Source of the DNA: CAZUZS01 sp964624795
GTDB lineage: Bacteria > Calditrichota > Calditrichia > RBG-13-44-9
Assembly: GCA_964624795.1 (NCBI GenBank)
Contig: CAZUZS010000046.1
Span: 1 to 40,381, forward strand
Reading direction: 5' to 3'
DNA: 40,381 nucleotides
Shown here: piece by piece, positions 25,400 through 34,703 of the stretch
Position numbering within the stretch: the first letter of the stretch is position 1
Layout of the letters: every line of letters begins with the position of its first letter
Made by a program: the position numbers and the translations under genes
The notes under the pieces: generated by a model
Told to the model about the DNA's origin: nothing
Databases searched by the model: none
What the model saw: only the letters and a program-made list of their open reading frames with translations

Positions 25400-25624
25400 T
25401 TACCGGGGGATGTCCGAAACAAACGGGATTAGCGCCAAATGCCGGGCGCGTTTTATCGCCTGCGCCAATTGTCTCTGGTGCTGGTTGCAATTTCCCGAAG
25501 TGCGTCGAGGGACGATCTTGCCCTGTTCAGTTAGAAAACGAACCAATCGCTTTTCGTCGCGAAAATCAATAAATATATCGCCCGATTCACAAAAACGGCA
25601 AATTCGTTTTTTCCGATGCATCAT
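25400..25624 (-). CDS. rpsR: 30S ribosomal protein S18
   Basis: 74 residues from the start I favour: KKRICRFCESGDIFIDFRDE, then LVRFLTEQGKIVPRRTSGNC and IKRARHLALIPF are the S18 core that partners S6 on the small subunit. The ATG at 25624 is preceded at 7 nt by GAGGGG. Upstream in-frame ATGs at 25630 and as far as 25678 would overlap or abut rpsF. Confidence 0.95.
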   Translation of the reverse strand: MMHRKKRICRFCESGDIFIDFRDEKRLVRFLTEQGKIVPRRTSGNCNQHQRQLAQAIKRARHLALIPFVSDIPR

Positions 25625-25640
25625 TTTCATGCCCCTCATA

Positions 25641-26198
25641 CTATTCACCCTCTTCCTTCTTTTCATTCTCGGGCTCATTCCCGGTCAATGGTTCTGTTGT
25701 TTCTTCTGCGGGCTGAGCTTCCGTCTCACTTGCCTCACTTATCTCATTTGCCTCGCTTGTCTCACTTATTTCATTTGTTTCCTCGACTGCCACCTCCGCT
25801 GCCTCGCTACTTTCCTCTTCCTTCCGCGGCGTCTCCGGCTGGGGTGTTTCTTCCTTCACCGACCTTGCTTTTCCGGCATTTTTAGCCCGCTGAACGAGTT
25901 CTTCTTTTTCAATTATATAAGTCATATAACGGAGAACCCTGTCGTTCAGCCGGAATTCCCCTTCCAGAATTTTGGGAATATTAAGACGGCTGCTGGCATT
26001 AAATTCGATTTCCACATACGATCCATGAGTTTTGCCGGCCAATGCGTAAGCCAGGCGGCGTTTTCCCCAGCGATTATTGGTTTTAATAATGCCGCCATGA
26101 TCTTCGATCAACTGCTGAATGCGGCTGGAGATCGTCTCAACTTCATCCGGATTTTGTGAGATATCGACAATAAAGATGGTGCAATACAGTTTTTCCAT
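25641..26198 (-). CDS. rpsF: 30S ribosomal protein S6 with long acidic C-terminal extension
   Basis: Residues 1-100 are a standard S6 (EKLYCTIFIVDISQNPDEVE ... GKTHGSYVEIEFNAS ... RVLRYMTYI). Residues about 114-185 are an added Glu/Ser/Thr/Pro-rich tail with an internal repeat NEIS-E-[T/A]SE at 142-149 and 151-158. Normal S6 is about 95-135 residues, so 185 is long. The start follows a clear GGAGGA. The tail is probably disordered, and its role is unknown. No ssb gene lies between rpsF and rpsR, unlike in many bacteria. Confidence 0.95.
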   Translation of the reverse strand: MEKLYCTIFIVDISQNPDEVETISSRIQQLIEDHGGIIKTNNRWGKRRLAYALAGKTHGSYVEIEFNASSRLNIPKILEGEFRLNDRVLRYMTYIIEKEELVQRAKNAGKARSVKEETPQPETPRKEEESSEAAEVAVEETNEISETSEANEISEASETEAQPAEETTEPLTGNEPENEKKEEGE

Positions 26199-26220
26199 AC
26201 ATCCTCCTTTGGTCTAACGA

Positions 26221-26239
26221 TTCCATCTCAGTGATGGAA
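26221..26239 (-). promoter_or_regulatory. Hairpin in the rpsF leader
   Basis: TTCCATC and GATGGAA pair over 7 bp with a 5-nt loop, ending 22 nt upstream of the rpsF start. S6-S18 operons are often autoregulated through a leader RNA, but I do not see the characteristic CCG-containing motif, so this remains only a hairpin. Confidence 0.35.
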
Positions 26240-26412
26240 TAGGATTAATGATTTCACTCTCCCCTTTTCAGGGGCGCAAAATATAATAAGAACTCTAACT
26301 GAAATCTATTGATAAATTAATTTCCCTCAATAAAAAAATGTCCGTCAAATTGTCATTTGAAAAACGACTCGAAGACCAGGCAGATTTTCGGCTGCCCGAT
26401 CATTCCAAAATT

Positions 26413-28467
26413 TTATTTGATCAGCGGCGCAATCACCAGCGAAACTACCGACATCAACTTGATAAGAATATTCAGCGATGGGCCTGCCGTGTCCTTGAAT
26501 GGATCGCCCACAGTGTCTCCAACCACCGCGGCTTTGTGCGCTGCAGATCCTTTTCCGCCAAAAGCTCCGCTTTCGATGTGCTTTTTGGCATTGTCCCACG
26601 CCCCGCCGGCATTTGCCATAAAAATAGCCAACAGCACACCCGATACAGTGACGCCCGCCAGCACACCACCCAACATTTCCGGGTCTCTTAATATCAATCC
26701 GAAGAATACCGGCGTAAGCACTGCCAGAAGCCCGGGAGCAATCATTCGTTTGATTGCCGCCGCAGTCGCGATATCGACGCAGCGGGCATAGTCGGCTTTG
26801 GCTTTGCCTTCCATCAAACCCGGTATTTCCTTAAACTGTCTCCGAACCTCACCAATCATATCAAATGCCGCGCTACCGACCGCCTTCAACGCAAAGGAAG
26901 AGAAAATGAACGGCAGCATGGCGCCGATCAGGAGTCCCGCCATGATTTGCGGCTCGTTTATATCCAGCAACAGCGGCTTTCCCATCACGGCAGCCACGGT
27001 TTCGCGATAAGCGGCAAAAAGCGCCAGGGCTGTCAACGCGGCGGAACCAATGGCAAATCCTTTTCCGATGGCAGCGGTTGTATTCCCCACCGCGTCCAGT
27101 TTGTCGGTTCTTTGGCGGACCTCAGGAGGCAGCTCCGCCATCTCGGCGCACCCACCGGCATTATCGGCAATCGGGCCGTAAGCATCCACTGCTAACTGGA
27201 TGCCGGTTGTGGAAAGCATTCCCAAAGCGGCAATCGCAATACCGTACAGACCTGCAAAGTAGTAAGAGACAATTATGGCCAGGGCAATCGCCAGGACCGG
27301 GAATGTGGTAGAGTACATTCCGTTTGCCAAACCGGCAATAATGTTAGTGGCCGCCCCGGTTTCACTCGCTTTGGCTATTTCCCGAGCCGGGTTACGGGAT
27401 TCGGATGTGTAATATTCCGTAAGCAACCCTACCGCAATTCCGGCAATTAAACCCGCCACGGTGGCCAGGTAGACGTCCATGGCACTAACGTTTTTGCCGT
27501 CGAATAAAACAGCCTGCGGAATGAATCTTTGAATAATGAAATAACTGAAAACCAGCATCAGAACACCGGCAGTTCCGGTTCCAATGTTCAGGGCATTTTG
27601 CGGGTTCCCGCCTTCGCGGGTTCGCACAAAGAAGGTCCCGACGATGGAAACAATAATTCCAAATCCAGCGAGAATTAATGGAAGAACCACCAGATTACCA
27701 AATCCTGCTGCAGCGGCCAACACCATGGCGCCAATAATCGAGCCAACATAGGACTCGAACAGGTCGGCTCCCATCCCGGCTACGTCGCCAACATTATCGC
27801 CAACATTATCTGCAATGGTTGCAGGATTTCGCGGATCATCTTCGGGAATTCCTGCTTCCACCTTGCCAACCAGGTCTGCACCGACATCGGCTGCCTTGGT
27901 GTAAATACCACCGCCCACGCGTGCGAAAAGCGCGATCGAAGAAGCGCCCATTGCAAATCCGGCGAGAATTGTCATAACTTTTGTTAAATCGGCAGCTTGG
28001 TCGGTACCGCCATAAAAATAGAATAAAATAGAAATTCCCAGGACGCCCAGACCAACCACGCTCATTCCCATTACCGATCCGCCGTTGAAGGCAACTTTCA
28101 GCGCGCTGTTCAAATCAGAACGGGCAGCCTGGGTGGTGCGGGTATTGGCAGCAGTAGCGACGCGCATTCCGAAAAAGCCCGCCAGGCCACTGCACAAAGC
28201 GCCGACCACAAAAGAGAGAGCCACCAGGCTCGTTCCCTGGGATGCGTTTCCCCATGCCAGCAGGATCGCAACTGCAACCACGAAAACAGCCAGAACTTTA
28301 TATTCCCGCGCCAGAAAAGCCATTGCGCCTTCGCGTACTGCTTGTCCAATCTCCTTCATCCGGTCGTTGCCGGCATCCTGGCGATTTATCCACCGGGATT
28401 TCAGGTAGGCATACCCCAAGGCCAGTATTCCTGCGATAATACTCAAATAGATTACCTGCGTCTGCAC
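26413..28467 (-). CDS. hppA: Membrane-bound ion-pumping pyrophosphatase
   Basis: 684 residues, about 16 transmembrane helices. It couples hydrolysis of cytoplasmic pyrophosphate to H+ or Na+ export. Conserved motifs: ADVGADLVGKVEAGIPEDDP, NVGDNVGDVAGMGADLFES, DAYGPIADNAGG and GDTVGDPFKDTAGPS near the C-terminus. The site that separates potassium-dependent from independent enzymes reads GNTTAAIGKG (about residue 460), with Ala rather than Lys, which indicates the K+-dependent type. The choice of H+ or Na+ cannot be settled by eye. It begins 15 nt after pth on the same strand. Confidence 0.95.
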   Translation of the reverse strand: MQTQVIYLSIIAGILALGYAYLKSRWINRQDAGNDRMKEIGQAVREGAMAFLAREYKVLAVFVVAVAILLAWGNASQGTSLVALSFVVGALCSGLAGFFGMRVATAANTRTTQAARSDLNSALKVAFNGGSVMGMSVVGLGVLGISILFYFYGGTDQAADLTKVMTILAGFAMGASSIALFARVGGGIYTKAADVGADLVGKVEAGIPEDDPRNPATIADNVGDNVGDVAGMGADLFESYVGSIIGAMVLAAAAGFGNLVVLPLILAGFGIIVSIVGTFFVRTREGGNPQNALNIGTGTAGVLMLVFSYFIIQRFIPQAVLFDGKNVSAMDVYLATVAGLIAGIAVGLLTEYYTSESRNPAREIAKASETGAATNIIAGLANGMYSTTFPVLAIALAIIVSYYFAGLYGIAIAALGMLSTTGIQLAVDAYGPIADNAGGCAEMAELPPEVRQRTDKLDAVGNTTAAIGKGFAIGSAALTALALFAAYRETVAAVMGKPLLLDINEPQIMAGLLIGAMLPFIFSSFALKAVGSAAFDMIGEVRRQFKEIPGLMEGKAKADYARCVDIATAAAIKRMIAPGLLAVLTPVFFGLILRDPEMLGGVLAGVTVSGVLLAIFMANAGGAWDNAKKHIESGAFGGKGSAAHKAAVVGDTVGDPFKDTAGPSLNILIKLMSVVSLVIAPLIK

Positions 28468-28482
28468 AATTCGTCCTCCTGC

Positions 28483-29055
28483 TTAGTTTTCTATAATATT
28501 CCGATTGTATCGGCTCATCGTCACATCAATCCCGTTTAAAATGAAGGATTCGACTGCATCGGCTGCCCAATCCAGAATACCGGGCAACTCCTCCTGTTCT
28601 TCCCGCGAAAAGGGGGACAAAACATAATCCACCAAATTCGTTCCGGTGTCGCCAATTCCCGCTCGCAGGCGGGGAAAATCATCGCGCTCAATTTCTGCGA
28701 TGATGGAGCGCAGGCCTTTTTGCCCGCCATCGCTGCCACCGGGGCGCAATCTTATCGTCCCAAATGGCAGATTAATATCATCAGAAATAACCAGAATTTT
28801 TGCGAGATCTTCCGGATGATAATAATCCAAAGCGTCTTTCACAGCTTTTCCACTTAGATTCATAAATGTCAGAGGTTTAACCAGAATAACTTCATGATTT
28901 CTCAATCTAAGAGAAGCGGCGGAATACGATCCTTCTCCTTTTTTGAATACGACCCGGAACCGCTCACTGATAAGATCCAGGATCATGAATCCCATGTTGT
29001 GACGTGTTTTAACGTATTGCTCACCCGGATTTCCCAGGCCAAAAATTAAATGCAC
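28483..29055 (-). CDS. pth: Peptidyl-tRNA hydrolase
   Basis: 190 residues from the GTG at 29055: HLIFGLGNPGEQYVKTRHNMGF contains the catalytic His, with FMNLSGKAV and LPFGTIRLRPGGSDGGQKGLRSI downstream. It recycles peptidyl-tRNAs released early. The GTG gives the usual N-terminus and is preceded by AAGGAG. An ATG at 29127 (MLQGAKSSHYF) adds 24 residues not typical of the family but sits close to the rplY stop, so translational coupling could use it instead. Confidence 0.93.
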   Translation of the reverse strand: MHLIFGLGNPGEQYVKTRHNMGFMILDLISERFRVVFKKGEGSYSAASLRLRNHEVILVKPLTFMNLSGKAVKDALDYYHPEDLAKILVISDDINLPFGTIRLRPGGSDGGQKGLRSIIAEIERDDFPRLRAGIGDTGTNLVDYVLSPFSREEQEELPGILDWAADAVESFILNGIDVTMSRYNRNIIEN

Positions 29056-29132
29056 CTTCTCCTTCTCGCATTCGGAGGCGTTGCTGATGAACAGAAAGTA
29101 GTGAGACGACTTCGCTCCCTGCAACAAAAAGA

Positions 29133-29774
29133 TTATTCTTCCTCTTCCTTACGTTCCCTGATGAGTTCCGGCTCGGTCAATTCCTCTTCTACTTCCGCTT
29201 CCTCTTCAGCAGTGACTTCCTTTTCAATCCGCGGATGTTCAATCAGGAGAATAGTTTCATCCGGATCGTCTAATATTTTTATGTTTTCCTGCTCGATATC
29301 TTTCACATGAACTGAGTCGCCGATCTGCAAGGCAGTAATGTCAATTACTATTCTTTCAGGAATATCCTTCGGCAGGCACTCCACTTCCGCTTCACGGATG
29401 AGATGTTCCAGAATTCCCCCTGCTTTGACGCCCGCTGAATTCCCCTGTAGAATGATCGGCACATTGACAGTGATCTTTTCTCCCATTCGCACGCCCTGGA
29501 AATCCACATGCAGCACATGCCCCCGAATTGGCTCGTACTGGACATCTTTAACTACACATAGCAGTGATTTTTTCTCTCCCTCAACCGCCACGTTCAACAA
29601 ACCGTGAGAATGCGTCAGAGTTGTTTCAAAGTCCTTACTGTAAAGCAGAAGATGCTGATTGTCATCATGGGACGAATAATACTCAGCCGGTATCCAGCCT
29701 TCCGAACGGTATTTCCCGGCGCTTCCTTTTCCTATCCTCTCCCGCTTTTTTGCAGTTATATTTACTTCCGCCAT
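29133..29774 (-). CDS. rplY: 50S ribosomal protein L25, CTC form
   Basis: 213 residues with an N-terminal 5S rRNA-binding domain (ITAKKRERIGKGSAGKYRSEG) and the C-terminal TL5/CTC domain (VNVPIILQGNSAGVKAGGILE ... ADDPDET-like segment), ending in an acidic tail (EVTAEEEAEVEEELTEPE). It precedes pth as in many bacteria. The usual prs gene upstream is absent, and tRNA-Gln stands there instead. Confidence 0.95.
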   Translation of the reverse strand: MAEVNITAKKRERIGKGSAGKYRSEGWIPAEYYSSHDDNQHLLLYSKDFETTLTHSHGLLNVAVEGEKKSLLCVVKDVQYEPIRGHVLHVDFQGVRMGEKITVNVPIILQGNSAGVKAGGILEHLIREAEVECLPKDIPERIVIDITALQIGDSVHVKDIEQENIKILDDPDETILLIEHPRIEKEVTAEEEAEVEEELTEPELIRERKEEEE

Positions 29775-29848
29775 GACCTCTCCTTAATGGTAAAATGACT
29801 AAAAAAATGCAAGCAGAGCTCCACTTGCACCCAAATCCGTAACTCAAC

Positions 29849-29923
29849 TGGCTGGGGTGGGAGGATTCGAACCTCCGCATGCCGGGACCAAAACCCGGTG
29901 CCTTACCGCTTGGCTACACCCCA
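29849..29923 (-). tRNA. tRNA-Gln (UUG)
   Basis: 75 nt on the minus strand with the CCA encoded. The acceptor stem is TGGGGTG with CACCCCA, the anticodon stem CCGGG/CCCGG closes the loop TTTTGGT with anticodon UUG, and the T arm is GAGGTTCGAATCCTC. It lies 74 nt upstream of rplY and may be co-transcribed. Confidence 0.95.
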
Positions 29924-30341
29924 ATTATGAGACACAGTGTTTTTAGATCTTAGGCCATCCACACAATCTTTATTTTGCAACGCAAAACCATTCAACATTG
30001 AATCCAAAAAAACCGCTGCCCATCCAAAAACCGAAACCACCCGGGAATACATTCCACGTTTCGAAAATCCGGACAATCCGATAATGATATCTTATAAATC
30101 ATTTTAAAACAACCAACTTAAATCTTCCAGAAGTCTCATCCTGGAAATAACGGCCTCAAATTTAATACTGGCCATATATTTAGTCAAGCCGAATTCAAAA
30201 ATTCTGGAAAGACGCCGATGACAGATGGGCAATGTCGCTATTCCGGAAGAGTCCTTTTGGTTCACGCCCTCTCCGGAGCAAACCGGACATAGCGGTATCC
30301 GGCAAGTCCGGGTAGAGATTAAAGAATAGCCGCTGCGAAAA
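29924..30341. other. Intergenic stretch, nothing supported
   Basis: 418 nt between the sigma-54 activator gene and tRNA-Gln. I see no gene, RNA or strong repeat. Several CCGG-containing short inverted words (30270-30315) could form a weak hairpin after the activator gene, without a U run. Confidence 0.5.
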
Positions 30342-31694
30342 TTAATTCCCGCTGGATGATTTAAGATTTTTTACATCAATTCCATACTTTCTCAATTTCC
30401 TGAACAGGCTCACCCGGTTAATTCCGAGATCGTTCGCAGTTTCCTGTATTTTATAATTATTCCGTGCCAGCGTTAAATGAATATACCGTCTTTCCTGGCT
30501 TTCCATGTATTCCTGCAATTTCAAACCACTGTCTGAATCCGAATCTGCAATGTCCAGTCGTGCTGTTTCCTTTTCTATTAAATTCCGGGCGATTTTTTTG
30601 CCGTCTGCCTGAACAGTCAGTCGCTCGATGAAATTGCGCAATTCCCTGACATTTCCGGGCCATCTGTAACCGGCCAGTGGTACCAAATCAGACTTCCCCA
30701 GGGAGGCTATTTTTTTATTGTACTTCTTGTTAAAATATGAGATGAAATATCGGCTCAACGGCTCCAGGTCCTCCGGGCGATCCCGGAGCGGCAGAAGATG
30801 GAAGCTCACCACATTCAAGCGATAGTAAAGATCTTGCCTGAATTTCCCCGTCTCAATCGCTTCCCTGAGATCCCGGTTGGTAGCCGAAATTACCCTGACA
30901 TTCACATGAACCGGCTGGGTGTCGCCCAGCACATCTACTTCGCCGGTCTCGATTACACGCAGCAGTTTTGCCTGAAGCGATAGTTCCATTTCCCCAATTT
31001 CATTCAGGAAAATCGTGCTGCCATTCGCCAACCGGATCTTTCCGATTTTATCCTCAAACGCCCCGGTAAAGGCGCCCCGGCGGTAACCGAACATTTCCGA
31101 TTCCAGCAAATGGGAAGGGATTGCGGCACAATTCAATTTTATCATTTGCCGCTCGCGTCTTTTCCCGGAAAGATGGATCAACTGTGCCAACACATCCTTG
31201 CCGGTTCCACTCTCACCCAAAATCAGGACGTGGGCATCCAGCGCAGCAACTTTTCGCGCATTTTCCAGAATTTGCAGCATTTGGGGATTACGTGTAATAA
31301 ATTGAACTCCATCATCTACGGCCGACAGATTTTCAGAAGGCAAGGGTCTGAAATGTTCATTTACAATTTTCACAAAGTCTGTCAGGCTGCTTTTTCCCGG
31401 GGATTCCGGCTTCAAAACTTCCTCAACCGGAAAAGAATAAAATCCGTTTCCGATATAAGACAAAATAATTTTGGGACAGTCGAAGCCATAAAATTGCAGG
31501 CGCTCTTTATCGCTGAGGTTTCGGGCAATTTCCGATTCCAGGAGAATCAAACCTACATTCATTTTCCGTCTGTAATTCTCGTACTCGAGGAGATTGCGGC
31601 CATATTCCAGCGGACAACAAAACTGACCCTTTATTTTTTCCAGGTTTTCTTTCAGAAGTGATGACTTGACAATTGCAACAATAATGCTGCGCAA
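30342..31694 (-). CDS. Sigma-54-dependent transcriptional activator (NtrC family), degenerate receiver
   Basis: 450 residues. Residues 1-120 have receiver-like length but lack an obvious phosphoacceptor aspartate pattern. The AAA+ domain is complete: Walker A GESGTGKD (160-167), the sigma-54 contact loop GAFTGA (207-212), Walker B FLNEIGEME and the arginine motif FRQDLYYRLNV. The Fis-type HTH is at the C-terminus (ETANDLGINRVSLFRKLRKYG). It activates sigma-54 promoters. Its targets are not evident here, and a signal other than phosphorylation seems likely. Confidence 0.93.
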   Translation of the reverse strand: MRSIIVAIVKSSLLKENLEKIKGQFCCPLEYGRNLLEYENYRRKMNVGLILLESEIARNLSDKERLQFYGFDCPKIILSYIGNGFYSFPVEEVLKPESPGKSSLTDFVKIVNEHFRPLPSENLSAVDDGVQFITRNPQMLQILENARKVAALDAHVLILGESGTGKDVLAQLIHLSGKRRERQMIKLNCAAIPSHLLESEMFGYRRGAFTGAFEDKIGKIRLANGSTIFLNEIGEMELSLQAKLLRVIETGEVDVLGDTQPVHVNVRVISATNRDLREAIETGKFRQDLYYRLNVVSFHLLPLRDRPEDLEPLSRYFISYFNKKYNKKIASLGKSDLVPLAGYRWPGNVRELRNFIERLTVQADGKKIARNLIEKETARLDIADSDSDSGLKLQEYMESQERRYIHLTLARNNYKIQETANDLGINRVSLFRKLRKYGIDVKNLKSSSGN

Positions 31695-31712
31695 TATAAT
31701 CTCCCGGAAATT

Positions 31713-32339
31713 TTAAAAAAGCAGAAATTGGTATCCTTCAGACTTACAGAAATCCAAAAAGCCGGGCAATACCTTTAACATGGTAGCCGCGCTCTGCCGG
31801 GAATCATGAAAAACCACAATATCGCCCGGCTGTAGATTCGCTTTTAAATGATCAAGCGTCTTTTCAGCAGGCCACTTGAAATCATTGCTCATCAGCGACC
31901 AGAGGATAAGATCGTTTCCCAGATCGTCCAGCGATCTGCGGAGCCCCGGTCCAAAAATACCGTAAGGTGGCCGGAATAATTTCGCGGTAATCCCCCAAAT
32001 CCCTGAGATCATTTCACCCGTTTGTCGAATTTCCTTCTCGATAACAGGCTGCGATAAAAAGAAAAGCGGGCGGTGAAAAAAGCCGTGATTTCCGATTTGC
32101 ATTCCCCCATAATCTAGATTGTCGAGATGATGCCGAAATCTGTGCACTTTTTCGCCTGAAAGGAAGAAAGTTGCCGGAGCACCAGAATCCGCTAATATGC
32201 GCAACACTTCTCCAGTGATCTCCGGATCGGGGCCATCATCAAAGGTGAGGTAAACGGTTTTTTGAGGTCGCGGCAACCGCCAGACAAGATTGCCGAAAGC
32301 CGGGAAAACAATGCGACCCAATGGCTTATGAAGTCTCAC
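31713..32339 (-). CDS. Polysaccharide deacetylase (NodB fold)
   Basis: 208 residues from the GTG at 32339. It carries the NodB motifs: VYLTFDDGPDPE (motif 1), NHGFFHRP (motif 2), FRPPYGIFG (motif 3), and VVFHDSR near the end. It removes N-acetyl groups from glycans, probably in the envelope. The GTG has AAGGA 8 nt upstream and overlaps the glycosyltransferase stop by 14 nt. An ATG at 32423 would make a 98-nt overlap. Pairing with a GT2 membrane transferase suggests joint synthesis and editing of an exopolysaccharide or glycolipid. Confidence 0.88.
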   Translation of the reverse strand: MRLHKPLGRIVFPAFGNLVWRLPRPQKTVYLTFDDGPDPEITGEVLRILADSGAPATFFLSGEKVHRFRHHLDNLDYGGMQIGNHGFFHRPLFFLSQPVIEKEIRQTGEMISGIWGITAKLFRPPYGIFGPGLRRSLDDLGNDLILWSLMSNDFKWPAEKTLDHLKANLQPGDIVVFHDSRQSAATMLKVLPGFLDFCKSEGYQFLLF

Positions 32340-33450
32340 TTTTTGAATCCTTCCAGCTAAATTTGTGGAAAAAGCCCCTGAACCCGACATACAAAATATA
32401 GGGTATTTGGAAAAACTGGGCAATCAAAAACAGTTTCAGAAGATCCCGGCGCCGTAGAATGGATAACGCCCGGAAAATGACCAGAGCCTCCGGGATCATT
32501 TTCAATAGCAGAGCGACGGCAAAAATTGCGGGCGAGAGAATCCCGGTTAGCACCAACGGCAGCCCGGCAAGAACAAGCAAATAGAAAATATAGATCGAAA
32601 AAAGCAGGGGAAGAATCCAAGCGGACGGGTAGTGCAGGGATTTGGAGGCCCAGCGCGATCGTTGGTTGAGAAAAGAATGCAGCGATTCCGCCGGGCGTGT
32701 GAAATTTATGGATTCCGGGAAAAGCGCGTATTTGATCTTCCAATCGGTTTTGGAATGGATATTTTGCAGCAGCAGATCGTCATCGCCGGAAGGAAGGTGC
32801 AGATGGCCCTCGTACCCGCCGGCGTCCTCGAATGCCTGCCGGCGATAGGAAAGATTGCTGCCGTTACAGATAATCGGATTATTGTTGCCGGCACTGCCCA
32901 CGCCGCAAAAAACGATTCCCGCAAATTCCAGCGTTTGGAGACGGTGAAATAGTGAATGTTCGGAATGCCGGGGGAAGGAAACCAGGCCGGCCACCAGGCC
33001 GGTATTTTCATCATACTGGCTTATGATTTCTTGAATCCAGCGCTCCTGTGCAACAGTGTCAGCATCGATGGTCATGATAATTTCGCCCCTGGTTTCGCCA
33101 ATCGCGAACTTCAACGCCTGCTTTTTGTAGGTAGGCCGTGCACCGGAAATTTGATGCCGCAACAAGCGGAAATTAGGTTTGTCAGAGATAAATTCTTCGA
33201 CCACCCGCCCGGTATTATCGGTAGAATTGTCGTCAATAACCACGACCTCATATAGTGCTGATGGGTATGTCTGGTTCCAAAGACTTGCCAGGCATTCGGT
33301 AATATGCTGCGCTTCATTGCGCGCCGGGACCATAACCGAAACAGAAAAGCGATTCTCCTGAACGGTTTGGCTTATCCGGAAAAGACCTGAAAAGAAATAC
33401 AGGATAATGGCAGCGTATATTACGCCAAAGAAAATGAATATCCATTCCAT
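32326..33450 (-). CDS. Membrane glycosyltransferase, family 2
   Basis: 374 residues. One N-terminal helix (WIFIFFGVIYAAIILYFF) precedes a GT-A catalytic domain: VMVPARNEAQHITECLASLW, VVIDDNSTDNT, TIDADT (DxD), SGDDDLLLQ and the QxxRW motif as QRSRWASK. The C-terminal third has three or four transmembrane helices. This layout is that of processive or lipid-linked GT2 enzymes. The acceptor is unknown. It is translationally coupled to the deacetylase that follows. Confidence 0.9.
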   Translation of the reverse strand: MEWIFIFFGVIYAAIILYFFSGLFRISQTVQENRFSVSVMVPARNEAQHITECLASLWNQTYPSALYEVVVIDDNSTDNTGRVVEEFISDKPNFRLLRHQISGARPTYKKQALKFAIGETRGEIIMTIDADTVAQERWIQEIISQYDENTGLVAGLVSFPRHSEHSLFHRLQTLEFAGIVFCGVGSAGNNNPIICNGSNLSYRRQAFEDAGGYEGHLHLPSGDDDLLLQNIHSKTDWKIKYALFPESINFTRPAESLHSFLNQRSRWASKSLHYPSAWILPLLFSIYIFYLLVLAGLPLVLTGILSPAIFAVALLLKMIPEALVIFRALSILRRRDLLKLFLIAQFFQIPYILYVGFRGFFHKFSWKDSKSETS

Positions 33451-33649
33451 TCGAGTTACCGGGTTTCAGTTCTCTTTTGCAGCATGTGCGCCACCTTCCG
33501 ATGGAAAAGCAACGCAGGTATTAAACAATTTGATTTTTCTCCGGTTTGAATTCCAGCAGCATAAATTTTTCAAAATTTATCCCGGTCGAATCCATCAACA
33601 TTTTCAGGCGAGTATTCCGAAAGTCCCTCCTTAAGACGTGCATTCCGGC

Positions 33650-34648
33650 TCAACCGATTTTCAGAGGTATCTCAACTTTTTGCTCGGGATCCGCTACCTG
33701 CTCCGCCTGCCGGATCTCCCACCGCAGCTTAAAAACAAAATAGCTACCAACAAGCGCCGGCATGATAAAATTGATCACAAATATCAGTAAAGCAGCATTA
33801 AACGCCGCCGCCTGCGGGATGTCGAACAGCCGATAGTAAAATACCGCCGCACCCTCCCGAATTCCCAGATCGGCAAACGACACCGGGAGCGCAATTTTTG
33901 TGAACAGCAGCGCACTGACAGCCAGGAACGAAGGAATCAGGGGAGCGTCGGTAAATGCAAGCAACAGGAGATGATACTGAAAAAAAATGATGACAAACCA
34001 AAGGAAACTCAGGAACAGCATCATTGCAGAGTGCCTGAGGGTAAAGTGGTCAAAGCAGGAAGTAAATTTGTCAATGTGTGATCCAAATTTGAACCCTTTT
34101 TTAATACCACCGATGACGGTTTTCACCCATGCCGGATTCAGAATGATTAACCACAGGGCGACCAGGAAGAGAAAACTGGCAACCATGATCGACAGCACCA
34201 AGTAGTGTGGCAAGCGAAATTTTAACAATATAATAATATTGACCGCCACTAAACCGAACGAGATAAATATAATCATTCCGAATAATTTGTCCATAAAATT
34301 GAGGCCAGCGATCACCAGCTTGTCATATTTCTTAAAATAGAGAGCGCGGGCCAATTCCCCCAGGTTTCCAGGCGTTATGAAGCCAAGCGTAGAGCCGAAA
34401 AGGAGCGACTTGAATGCAAGGCCACCACGGATATTCGGAAATCGGCTGCGCAAAATATAGCGCCACTTCAGAAATTGAAGCAGGATGTTGGGAATCAGAA
34501 GCAACGCGCATAACAGAACATTCAGCCAGTTTGCTGATCGGAAAGCATCCAGTATAGCCTGCCCTCGGTTCACCTGGCGATAGAGCAGCATAAAAAGGAT
34601 GACTCCAACACCCAGTTTCAAAATCCAAAGAATTCTTTTTTTGGTCAT
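33650..34648 (-). CDS. Flippase-like integral membrane protein (YbhN / LPG synthase TM family)
   Basis: 332 residues with about eight transmembrane helices. NILLQFLKWRYILRSR, FGSTLGFITPGNLGELARALYFKK and LPVSFADLGIREGAAVFYY match the UPF0104 / lysylphosphatidylglycerol synthase transmembrane domain. The catalytic soluble domain of MprF is absent. Such proteins are thought to move lipids or lipid-linked sugars. Its neighbourhood with GT2 and deacetylase genes suits envelope glycan assembly. 199 nt without a gene separate it from the GT2 gene. Confidence 0.85.
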   Translation of the reverse strand: MTKKRILWILKLGVGVILFMLLYRQVNRGQAILDAFRSANWLNVLLCALLLIPNILLQFLKWRYILRSRFPNIRGGLAFKSLLFGSTLGFITPGNLGELARALYFKKYDKLVIAGLNFMDKLFGMIIFISFGLVAVNIIILLKFRLPHYLVLSIMVASFLFLVALWLIILNPAWVKTVIGGIKKGFKFGSHIDKFTSCFDHFTLRHSAMMLFLSFLWFVIIFFQYHLLLLAFTDAPLIPSFLAVSALLFTKIALPVSFADLGIREGAAVFYYRLFDIPQAAAFNAALLIFVINFIMPALVGSYFVFKLRWEIRQAEQVADPEQKVEIPLKIG

Positions 34649-34703
34649 CGAATGAACATCCTATCGCAAGTAATCCACGATTGCAACCGCGGGAAAATCC
34701 CGG

